A DNA stretch of 64,000 nt. Origin: JAIQFL01 sp035501495 (GTDB lineage Bacteria > Acidobacteriota > Terriglobia > Bryobacterales > Bryobacteraceae). Under the pieces are notes generated by a model. It worked only from the letters and a program-made list of their open reading frames with translations. It was not told the DNA's origin and made no database searches. Of this stretch, positions 33,948-41,846 are shown in pieces (the stretch's first letter is position 1; each line of letters begins with the position of its first letter). The DNA is taken from positions 1 to 64,000 of the forward strand of contig DATJWB010000250.1 in NCBI GenBank assembly GCA_035501495.1. Reading direction: 5' to 3'. The translations under genes were made by a program, and so were the position numbers.

Positions 33948-33982
33948 CAAAAGGCGCGGGCAGGGGGAGGTAGTCCGCGCCT
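33948..33982 (-). terminator. Probable terminator of the PEP-CTERM gene
   Basis: On the minus strand AGGCGCGG and CCGCGCCT form an 8-bp stem (33982 to 33952), followed by TTTTGGGTTT. It lies about 26 bp after the stop at 34008. The loop is long (15 bases). Confidence 0.55.
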
Positions 33983-34007
33983 TCCGGGTGCTCACCGCAT
34001 CAGAAAA

Positions 34008-34580
34008 TCAAACCTTTTTCCGGCGGAAGGCGAGCCCGATGCCGAGCAGGGCGACGCCCATCAGACCCACCGTTGCCGGTTCCGGAGCAGAACCCACCAC
34101 GATCGGTGTTTCCGTCCCGGTGATCGTCATCACGCCCGACGTTCCCGTGACTACTCCGTTTATCACCGTGTTGGTCATACTGAACGACTCCTGCACGAGC
34201 GCCCCGAAATTCCCGTTTTGCGTTTCATTGTAGTTCACAACCGGAACGCTCTTCGGAGGATTTACGCCGGTATTCGTGTTCACAACGCCATCGGGGATTG
34301 CGCCGAACATCCCCGCGAATCCGGCGCTGTCGGTGACGAACGTGAAGGAGTCCGTTACGGTGGGCGTGCCACTCTGCCACCCGGTATAGTCCGAGGTGAT
34401 CGTCAGGGTGACCGAATTGATGTAAAACCCGGCATCCGCGGTGATGGAGCAGGTCGGTGCGCTCGTTAATGGTCCGCCATTCGGCAGTTCCAGTACGGAG
34501 CAGGGGCTCACGATCGAGATGGCGCTGGCTAAACCGGCGCCAGACAGTGCGATGAGTGCGGTGAGGAGTACTTGTTTCAT
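34008..34580 (-). CDS. PEP-CTERM exported protein
   Basis: From ATG 34580 (190 residues). A signal peptide (MKQVLLTALIALSGAGLASA) precedes a beta-rich Thr/Ser-rich domain. The end is a textbook PEP-CTERM sorting tag: PEPATVGLMG, a hydrophobic run, then RRKKV. Such proteins are cut and anchored by an exosortase during surface or biofilm matrix assembly. No exosortase gene is in the window. GGTACT-AA-AGTACC palindromes lie just upstream. A longer start at 34607 has no advantage. Confidence 0.93.
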   Translation of the reverse strand: MKQVLLTALIALSGAGLASAISIVSPCSVLELPNGGPLTSAPTCSITADAGFYINSVTLTITSDYTGWQSGTPTVTDSFTFVTDSAGFAGMFGAIPDGVVNTNTGVNPPKSVPVVNYNETQNGNFGALVQESFSMTNTVINGVVTGTSGVMTITGTETPIVVGSAPEPATVGLMGVALLGIGLAFRRKKV

Positions 34581-34581
34581 G

Positions 34582-34640
34582 GGTACTAAAGTACCACACA
34601 GGACCAAGGATTTCCCTAAAGCACGAGTACTAATCGTACT
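34582..34640. promoter_or_regulatory. Two GTAC palindromes upstream of the PEP-CTERM gene
   Basis: GGTACTAAAGTACC (34582-34595) abuts the start codon and AGTACTAATCGTACT (34626-34640) lies 40 bp further up. Both share AGTAC/GTACT arms. Operator function is inferred. I found no sigma54-type box there. Confidence 0.4.
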
Positions 34641-34873
34641 GGAATTACTTTAGAGAACAGCTCCCACAGCCCCAGAAGTTGTCGAAAAAGGAGACACCAA
34701 GGAGCGTGGTATGCAAATCTCGCCAAAATCGCCCGAACCCGGTCGCCCCCGCCCCTGCTTGCTGGCCGACAATCGAGTCACGCCCTCCGCGAGAATTTCT
34801 TCCTCCAGCCTTCAACGACTTCCCGGCCTTCGTGCCCGAATCCCGCACGCCGCCGTGCTAAGCCGGAATCAGA

Positions 34874-36571
34874 ATGTCCAAACCGGTCTCTTTCTCCTCG
34901 CTCCTCGCTGTCGCCGAACGCGCCTTCTGCTACTTCACCGACGAACAGGGCCGCGCCTTCGCCAAGTTCCGTACCAACTCTGGCGGCTTCTACATCCTCC
35001 CCCTCCGTTCCCGCGAATACCGCGAGTGGTTCTGGTCCGCCTACGCGGGCGATCACTCCACCCTCCCGTCCGATCGCGCCTTCCACTCTCTCCTCCTCTA
35101 CCTCGAATCCCAGGCCGACTCCGACCCCCGGTACCGCCGCTTCATCGTCTTCCGCCGCGTCGGCTCGCGCGGCCAGCACCCCTTCCCTCACCAGATCCTC
35201 CTCGACCTTGCCAATCCCGATGGCCAGTTCGTCGAAATCTCCGCCTCCGGTTGGCGCACCACCACCGCCCCCGATGTCAACATCGAATCCTCCCGCTTCT
35301 CCGACCCGCTCCCCGCCCCGGAGGCCGGTCCCGCCAGCGCGCCCGCCCCCCTCGAGGAACTCCGCTCGATCCTCAACCTGGCCTCCCGCGCCGACTGGCT
35401 CCGTTGCCTCGCCTGGCTCCTGGCGTCCCTCCGCCCCTTTGGCCCCTTCCCGTCCCTCATCCTCCGGGGCCCGACCGCCTCCGGCAAGTCCATGACCGCC
35501 CGCATCCTTCGCTGGCTGATCGACCCCAATTCCGCCCTGCTCACCCCAACCCCCTCGTCCCCTCGCGAATTTGCCACCCTCGCGCAACACAACTGGATCC
35601 TCGCCTTCGATCACGTCTCCACCCTCTCCACCTCCTTTTCCGACGCCCTCTGCCGCCTGTCCACCGGCTCCGGCCTCGCCTTCCGCGAAATCCCGTCCCG
35701 CGCCGCCGCGCCCATCCTCCAAAATTGCCAACGTCCCACCATCCTCACCGTCACCGACCGCTTCTCCTGCCCCGGCGACCTCGCCTCCCGCGCCCTTTGT
35801 CTCAATTTCGCCCCACTCCCCGCCGCCCACCGCCGCCCCCAGTCCCATTTCCAGCTCTTTCTCGCGCAGGCTCGTCCCCGCATCCTCGCCGCCCTCTGCG
35901 ACGCCGTCAGCACCGCCCTCCGCCGCCTGCCCGAGATGGACGGCATCACCGGCCGCTGCCCCGACGCCCTCGCCTGGGCGGTGGCCGCCGCGCCCGCCCT
36001 CGGTTGCACCGAACAGGAAATGCGTTCCGCGTTCGATAGCGGCCTCCCCTCCGGCCCCACCGTTCCCCCCGCGACCGAAACGAGCGCATTCCCCACCCCC
36101 CAACCCCACGGGCGCAGCGAGCGCGTTCCCCAACCCCCAGCCCCCAACCCCCAACCCCGCGAGCGCAGCGAGCCTCATCCGTCTTCCCCCGTAGATCCGT
36201 TGTACATTCTAGTGAGGTATGCCACCCTTGTCTCAAAAGTCTCCGCTCATCGTCTTCCTGATCGCCCTGGCCGCCGCCTTCCCGCTTCGCAGCCAGTCCA
36301 CCATCCAGATCACCAGCGCCATCACCACCCGCCTGCCCGTGCCCGGCGACTTCTGCACGGCTCCTCCCCTCGAAACCAGCTTCCTCACCACCGACACTCG
36401 CGTCTGGGTCGTCTACGCCTACACCGGCGGGTCGGCCGGCGACATCGGATACACCGAATGGTTCGACCCGAACGGGAACCTCTACACCACCAGTACGCTC
36501 CAACAAACCTCCACCGGCGGCTCTCACTGCAGCGGGGCCTACATCGGCATCTATGGATACACTCCCGCTAG
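34874..36571 (+). CDS. Phage/plasmid-type ATPase, C-terminus runs into the next gene
   Basis: An AAA/SF3-like ATPase: Walker A GPTASGKS (about residue 200), a Walker B-like ILAFDHVSTL, then SDALCRLSTGSG and SRALCLNFAPLP. The N-terminal part (DEQGRAFAKF, LPLRSREYREWFWSAY) matches my memory of primase-associated ATPases often found with phage or plasmid genes. The homologous region ends near ALGCTEQEMRSAF (about residue 390). After it, the frame passes a C-rich tandem repeat (36081-36172) and then overlaps the signal peptide and N-terminus of the NHL protein by about 350 bases, with very Arg/His-rich sequence. The true end is probably lost, or the stop was removed by the repeat. It may be a decaying mobile-element gene. 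Confidence 0.75.
   Translation: MSKPVSFSSLLAVAERAFCYFTDEQGRAFAKFRTNSGGFYILPLRSREYREWFWSAYAGDHSTLPSDRAFHSLLLYLESQADSDPRYRRFIVFRRVGSRGQHPFPHQILLDLANPDGQFVEISASGWRTTTAPDVNIESSRFSDPLPAPEAGPASAPAPLEELRSILNLASRADWLRCLAWLLASLRPFGPFPSLILRGPTASGKSMTARILRWLIDPNSALLTPTPSSPREFATLAQHNWILAFDHVSTLSTSFSDALCRLSTGSGLAFREIPSRAAAPILQNCQRPTILTVTDRFSCPGDLASRALCLNFAPLPAAHRRPQSHFQLFLAQARPRILAALCDAVSTALRRLPEMDGITGRCPDALAWAVAAAPALGCTEQEMRSAFDSGLPSGPTVPPATETSAFPTPQPHGRSERVPQPPAPNPQPRERSEPHPSSPVDPLYILVRYATLVSKVSAHRLPDRPGRRLPASQPVHHPDHQRHHHPPARARRLLHGSSPRNQLPHHRHSRLGRLRLHRRVGRRHRIHRMVRPEREPLHHQYAPTNLHRRLSLQRGLHRHLWIHSR
36081..36172 (+). repeat. C-rich tandem repeat with GCGCAGCGAGC blocks
   Basis: Repeating CCCCAACCCC runs alternate with GGGCGCAGCGAGCGCG and GCGAGCGCAGCGAGCC, beginning GAGCGCATTCC and again GAGCGCGTTCC. 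It sits at the point where the ATPase gene loses homology, 50 bp before the NHL gene start. Confidence 0.65.
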
Positions 36572-39500
36572 CGAGCCCGGCACCTGGCGCGTGCGCCTCC
36601 GCTGGGGAACCACCGAGGTCTTCAGCCGCAACTTCACCATCGCCGCGCCCGCCGCCTCCTCAATCTCCCTCGTCAGCAACACCACTCTGCCCCAGGCGAT
36701 CGTCGGCGCGCCTTATTCGTTCACCTTCCAGGCCAGCGGCGGCACTGCCCCCTACAAGTACTCCCTCTCCACCGGCACCACGCCTCCCGGCCTGTCCCTC
36801 TCCTCCGCCGGCGTCCTCAGCGGGACCGCAACCAGCGCGGCTTCCTACGTCATGGGCCTGCATATCGCCGATTCGGCCGGCAACACCCTCGATCGCGATA
36901 TCGCCCTCGCGGTGTCCTTGCCCACCTTGCAGATCGGCGTCGGATCGCTCGCGTTTTCGTATACCCAGAACGGCACGCTCCCCGCCCCCCAAACCTTCTC
37001 CCTCTCCAGCAACGGCTCGGCTCTGCCCTTCACCGTCTCCAAGGACCAAACCTGGCTCGCCGTCTCCCCCTCTTCCGGCACCACCCCCGGCACTATCACC
37101 GTTTCGATCCAGCCGCAGGGCCTTGCCGCTGGTTCTTACCAGGGCAACCTCACCGTTCAATCGAACGGCGCCACCCTGCCCACCCAGATCATCCCGGTCA
37201 GTCTCGCCGTCCTGCCATCCGGCGCCGGAACTCTCGGCGGCATCATCCGTACCGCCGCCGGCACCGACTGGACCTTCACCGTTCCCAACCGCCAGGCGAA
37301 GAATGCGCCCTTGGGTCAGGTCTACGGCATGGTCTTCGACTCATCCGGCAACCTCTACGCTGCCGACTACAACAACAACCTGATCGTCAAAATCGCTCCC
37401 GACGGAACCACCACCGTGGTCGCCGGAAACGGGTTCGACGGTTTTTCCGGCGATGGAGGCCCGGCAGTCAATGCCTCTCTCAGCGGTCCCGGATCCGTTG
37501 CCGTCGATGCATCCGGCAATGTATACATCGCCGATACCTTTAACCTCCGCGTCCGGCGCGTGACGCCCGATGGCATCATCAACACCATCGCCGGTACCGG
37601 TTCCTTCGGCTTCGCCGGAGACAATGGGCCGGCCTTGAGCGCGCTGCTCGGTCTGCCGTCCTCCATCGCCGTCGATTCGTCCGGCAACGTCTTCTTCTTC
37701 GATTTCGGGAACGCCCGGATCCGCAAAGTATCCCCCGGCGGGACCATTACTACGGTGGCTGGAAACGGCAAGACCGGTTACACCACCGACGGCGCCGCCA
37801 CTTCGGTCCCGGTCGAAGTCATCAATCAGATGGCCTTCGATTCCTACGGCAATCTCTACTTCGGCGATGACAGCTACCATGTCCGCAAGCTGACCCCCAG
37901 TGGAACCACTGTGCTCGTCGCCGGCAACGGCCAGCCGTGTCTGAGGAATTCTGCTACCCCCGTGCCGCCTTGCGGCGATGGCGGCCAGGCTGCCACCGCG
38001 CAACTTCTGGCGCCGGACGGCCTCGCCATAGACAGCAGCGGAAGAATCTATATCGCCGACTTCAATATCGGCCGCATCCGCGTGATCGATCCAAGCGGAG
38101 TCATCTCCACCTTTGCCGGAGTGGGCTCGGATCTCAGCACCTCCGGGGACAATGGCCCGGCCCTCAAAGCCGGCATGAACCCCATCGCCTTGGCTGTCGC
38201 ATCGGGTGCCCTCTATCTGGCCGACTTCGGCACCACTACCATCCGCAAGATCGATACCTCATCCATCATTTCCACCTTTGCCGGCAACGATGGATACCGT
38301 TCTGCCGCCGACGGCACACCCGCCGGCTATGCCTTCTTCAACGATCCTCAAGGGCTGGCCTTCGATCACTTCGGAAACCTGTACATTGCCGATTCCGCAG
38401 CCGCCCGCATCCGCAAAGTGAGTCCCGCCGGCGTCTTCAGCACCATCGGCGGGTTCGGCGCTCCTGGTATCGGCGGCGATAACGGCCCCGCTACACAAGC
38501 CTACCTGTCCGAACCCACCTCGATTGCCGTGGACACTCAGAACAACATCTATTTCGCCGATTCCGGCAATCACCGCATCCGCCGCATCGGCGCCGCCGAT
38601 GGCAAGATCACCACCGTCGCCGGCGACAGCAATTACAGCTTCCCCGGGTTCTTCGGCGGCGACGGCGGACCGGCAACCCAGGCCAGTCTGAGTGGTCCCC
38701 AGGGCCTCGCCATCGACGCCAGCGGCAACCTCTTCATCGCCGATACCGGCAACAACGTCATTCGCCGCGTCAACCCGTTGGGAGTCATCTCCACCTACGC
38801 GGGAACTCCCCCCACCTGCACGTCTACGAGTTGCCAGCAACATTCCGGTTATTCCGGCGATAACGGTCCCGCTTCCAGGGCCGCCCTCAACGCGCCCTAT
38901 GGTGTGGCCGTCGATTCCTCCGGCAATCTCTATATCGCGGACTCCGGCAATCACGTGGTTCGCTTCGTGTCCGCGGCCGGCCTCATCTCCACCTTCGCCG
39001 GTAACGGCAAGTCCGGATTCTCCGGCGACGGCGGGCAGGCCCGAAACGCTTCTCTCAATGCGCCCCAAGGTCTCGCGCTCGATTCCAGCGGCAACCTCTA
39101 CATCCTCGAAAACGGCGGCAACCGCATTCGCCAGGTCACTCCCGCCGGCGTCATCACCACCATTGCCGGGACCGGCCGCGCCGGCTTCTCCGGCGATGGC
39201 GGCCCCTCGCCCGCCGCGCAGTTGAATGGACCCACCGGTTCCATGGCCTATCAGAACGGAGCGATCTACTTCACCGACACTGGAAATGAGCGCGTCCGCT
39301 CCATCACTCTGGGAGGAACTGCCACCAGCGCTCCCAGCATCAGCGCATCCACGTCCACGCTCAGCTTTACCGCCGTGAGCAGCGGCCCGGCCACCAACAC
39401 CCAGAGCGTCACGTTGCGCAGCTCCAGCGCCGGTCTCCCGCTGCAGATTGCCACCTCCACCACCACCGGCGGAGCCTGGCTTCAGGTAGACGTCACATCG

Positions 39501-41792
39501 GCCAATTGTCCGGCCACCATCAACGTCAGCGCCAATCCAGCCAGCCTGGCCGCCGGAACCTACCAGGGCACTGTCACGATCTCCGCTCCCTATGCCAGCC
39601 CCTCCCAAGTCTCCATTTCGGTCACCCTTACTGTGACCGCCGCGACCTCGGGACACCTCACCATCGGTTCGGCGGTTGCCGGCTCGTCCAACTCCACTCC
39701 AGCCCCGCTCTCGTTCCAGGTTCAGTCCGGCGCCAGCCCGGTGTCCTCCCAAATCAGTCTCTCCAACTCCGGCAGCGGCAGCCTCTCCTTCACCGCCGCT
39801 TCCAGTACCGCCGCGGGCGGTTCCTGGCTGAGCGTCACCCCCGCCAACGGTTCGGTATCGGCCTCCGCCCCCGTGGCCCTCACCATCGCCATCAATCCCG
39901 GCTCTTTGAACGCTGCCGTCTACAGCGGAACCATCACCTTGAGTTCGCCCGATAATGCCGACCCGCCCCTCGTCATTCCCGTCACCCTGCTCGTCTCCAA
40001 TCCCGTTCCCGTGATCCTCATCTCGCAAACCGGGATGACGTTCCAGGCGGCCCAGGGCGGCGGCAATCCTCTTCCACAGACCTTCGATATCCTCAACGTC
40101 GGCCAGGGCGTCATGAATTGGACCGCTACCGCCCAGGCGCTCTCGGGAGGCAACTGGCTCTCCGTCTCTCCAGCCAGCGGCACCGTCAGCACTCCCTTCG
40201 TCAGCTTCTCCACCGTCTCGGTCGGCGTGAACGCCTCCAGCCTCGCCCCCGGCAATTACTTCGGCCAGATTCAGGTCCGCGCCCCGGGAGCCACCAACGC
40301 ACCGCAATCCCTCGCCGTGGTCCTCAATGTACTGGCGCCGGGAACGCCGCTCTCGCCCGAGGTGCGGCCCAGCGGCCTGGTGTTCATCGGCTCGGCCTCC
40401 AATCCTCCCGGCAGCCAGACCGTCTCCATCGCCAACCGCGGCACCTCGACCTTCACCTTCAACTCCAGCAAGCTCACCTCCAGCAACATCAACTGGATCA
40501 CCAATGCGCCCGTGGCCGGCAGCATCGGCGTGAACTCGCCCGGCGCCATGACCGTCCAGCCCGACCTCTCGCAGCGTTCTCCGGGCGTGGACCGCGGCGT
40601 CATCACCGTCCTCTTCGACGATGGATCCGCTCAGACCATCAGCCTTCTCTCCGTGGTGCCGCCGCCCGGATATTTGCCCAGCGACGAGCCCAGGCAGATC
40701 CGCGACGCAGCGCTGTCCCCCCATGCCTCCGGCAGTTGCACGGCCAACCAGTTGGTCGGCCAGTTGACTAACCCGGGGACCACCAATGCGCAGAGCCCCC
40801 TCGGCCAGCCGGTCAGCCTCGAGCTCTACCTCAAGGACGACTGCGGCAACCCCGTCACCGACAAGTACCCAGCCAGCATCAACGTCGCCTTCAGCACCAA
40901 GGAACCCGCCCTTACCATGCAACACACCAGCAATGGTAAATGGACCAGAACCTGGCAGCCGGCCAGTACCCAGCCCGCTTCGGTGGCCATCGAGTTCGTG
41001 GCCTTCGCCACCGGCACGAATGGAAAGCTCCTCGCCACCCAGATCCCGCTCTCCATCAACCTCACCTCCGCGGCACAAGTTCCGCTGGTGAGCCCGGGCG
41101 GTATCCAGAACGCCGCCAGTTACTCGTCCGCGCCGGTCGTCTCGCCCGGCGGCCTGATCGCCATCTTCGGAAACCAGCTCTCCGATGCCGGCGGCCAACT
41201 CGCCCCTCCCGGTCCGTGGCCCACCTCGCTCGGCCACACCCAGGTGAAGCTCGGCGACTCCGTCCTTCCCCTGCTCTTCACCACCAACGACCAGTTGAAC
41301 GCGCAGGTGCCCTTCAGCCTGCCGCTGAACTCCCAGCAGCAGCTCGTGGTGACTTACGAAAACTCCCTGAGCGTGCCCGCGGCTGTCTCAGTCTCTGCGG
41401 CGCAGCCCGCCATCTTCACCCAGAACCAGGCCGGCACCGGGCAGGGAGCCATCGTCAACGGAGTGACCAATGTCCTCGCCGATTCCAAAAACCCGGTGCA
41501 CGCGGGAGATGTCATCTCCATCTACTGCACCGGCCTGGGTCCGGTGAGCCCTCCGCAGCCGGAAGGCGCCATCGCCTCGACGGCCTTCACCAGCCAGACC
41601 GTAACTGCGGTCACCGCGACTATTGGAGGAGTGCCCGCCACCGTGCAATTCGCCGGTCTGGCCCCCGGCTACATCGGCCTGTACCAGGTCAACGTGCAGG
41701 TCCCCACCGGCGTCACCCCCGGCGACACGGTCCCGGTAATCCTCACCGAAGGCTCGCAGGTGAGCCCGCCAGTGACCATTTCGGTGCGGTAG
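36219..41792 (+). CDS. Giant secreted NHL-repeat protein with Solibacter C-terminal domain
   Basis: An 1857-residue exported protein (signal MPPLSQKSPLIVFLIALAAAF). Residues 27-145 and about 150-232 form Ig-like/putative-Ig modules. A BACON-like module follows (235-335), with a long NHL propeller region (about 340-1035; repeating IDxSGNLYIADxGNxxIR and STFAGNG). More BACON-like modules fill 1040-1460. The last 235 residues from about 1622 (VSPGGIQNAASYSSAPVVSP through VPVILTEGSQVSP) match the Solibacter-type C-terminal domain (TIGR03437). Such proteins are very numerous in Solibacter and presumed to bind polymers or surfaces. GAGGT precedes the ATG directly. It is convergent with ADOP permease 1, 54 bp away. 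Confidence 0.93.
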   Translation: MPPLSQKSPLIVFLIALAAAFPLRSQSTIQITSAITTRLPVPGDFCTAPPLETSFLTTDTRVWVVYAYTGGSAGDIGYTEWFDPNGNLYTTSTLQQTSTGGSHCSGAYIGIYGYTPASEPGTWRVRLRWGTTEVFSRNFTIAAPAASSISLVSNTTLPQAIVGAPYSFTFQASGGTAPYKYSLSTGTTPPGLSLSSAGVLSGTATSAASYVMGLHIADSAGNTLDRDIALAVSLPTLQIGVGSLAFSYTQNGTLPAPQTFSLSSNGSALPFTVSKDQTWLAVSPSSGTTPGTITVSIQPQGLAAGSYQGNLTVQSNGATLPTQIIPVSLAVLPSGAGTLGGIIRTAAGTDWTFTVPNRQAKNAPLGQVYGMVFDSSGNLYAADYNNNLIVKIAPDGTTTVVAGNGFDGFSGDGGPAVNASLSGPGSVAVDASGNVYIADTFNLRVRRVTPDGIINTIAGTGSFGFAGDNGPALSALLGLPSSIAVDSSGNVFFFDFGNARIRKVSPGGTITTVAGNGKTGYTTDGAATSVPVEVINQMAFDSYGNLYFGDDSYHVRKLTPSGTTVLVAGNGQPCLRNSATPVPPCGDGGQAATAQLLAPDGLAIDSSGRIYIADFNIGRIRVIDPSGVISTFAGVGSDLSTSGDNGPALKAGMNPIALAVASGALYLADFGTTTIRKIDTSSIISTFAGNDGYRSAADGTPAGYAFFNDPQGLAFDHFGNLYIADSAAARIRKVSPAGVFSTIGGFGAPGIGGDNGPATQAYLSEPTSIAVDTQNNIYFADSGNHRIRRIGAADGKITTVAGDSNYSFPGFFGGDGGPATQASLSGPQGLAIDASGNLFIADTGNNVIRRVNPLGVISTYAGTPPTCTSTSCQQHSGYSGDNGPASRAALNAPYGVAVDSSGNLYIADSGNHVVRFVSAAGLISTFAGNGKSGFSGDGGQARNASLNAPQGLALDSSGNLYILENGGNRIRQVTPAGVITTIAGTGRAGFSGDGGPSPAAQLNGPTGSMAYQNGAIYFTDTGNERVRSITLGGTATSAPSISASTSTLSFTAVSSGPATNTQSVTLRSSSAGLPLQIATSTTTGGAWLQVDVTSANCPATINVSANPASLAAGTYQGTVTISAPYASPSQVSISVTLTVTAATSGHLTIGSAVAGSSNSTPAPLSFQVQSGASPVSSQISLSNSGSGSLSFTAASSTAAGGSWLSVTPANGSVSASAPVALTIAINPGSLNAAVYSGTITLSSPDNADPPLVIPVTLLVSNPVPVILISQTGMTFQAAQGGGNPLPQTFDILNVGQGVMNWTATAQALSGGNWLSVSPASGTVSTPFVSFSTVSVGVNASSLAPGNYFGQIQVRAPGATNAPQSLAVVLNVLAPGTPLSPEVRPSGLVFIGSASNPPGSQTVSIANRGTSTFTFNSSKLTSSNINWITNAPVAGSIGVNSPGAMTVQPDLSQRSPGVDRGVITVLFDDGSAQTISLLSVVPPPGYLPSDEPRQIRDAALSPHASGSCTANQLVGQLTNPGTTNAQSPLGQPVSLELYLKDDCGNPVTDKYPASINVAFSTKEPALTMQHTSNGKWTRTWQPASTQPASVAIEFVAFATGTNGKLLATQIPLSINLTSAAQVPLVSPGGIQNAASYSSAPVVSPGGLIAIFGNQLSDAGGQLAPPGPWPTSLGHTQVKLGDSVLPLLFTTNDQLNAQVPFSLPLNSQQQLVVTYENSLSVPAAVSVSAAQPAIFTQNQAGTGQGAIVNGVTNVLADSKNPVHAGDVISIYCTGLGPVSPPQPEGAIASTAFTSQTVTAVTATIGGVPATVQFAGLAPGYIGLYQVNVQVPTGVTPGDTVPVILTEGSQVSPPVTISVR

Positions 41793-41795
41793 TTC

Positions 41796-41832
41796 GTGGC
41801 GCGGACACTCCTGTCTGTCCCCACGGGCCCGG
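41796..41832 (+). repeat. Dispersed repeat, degenerate copy
   Basis: GTGGCGCGGACACTCCTGTC, followed by TGTCC, keeps the first stem (GGACA/TGTCC) in diverged form. It fills the gap between two convergent genes. Confidence 0.5.
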
Positions 41833-41846
41833 TCGGCCCACGAGGT

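Noticed and set aside
36081..36172. CRISPR-like repeat
   Set aside because: The units are short, C-rich and unequal, with no spacers. It is a simple tandem repeat.
34711..36178. Long overlapping frames in other registers across the ATPase gene
   Set aside because: They are Pro/Arg-rich or Gly/Glu-rich and lack motifs, while the 34874 frame has Walker A and family motifs.
38259..41237. A 992-codon minus-strand frame opposite the NHL gene
   Set aside because: It mirrors the repeat structure of the NHL gene in a Gly/Asp/Arg-rich translation without domains. It is explained by codon bias.
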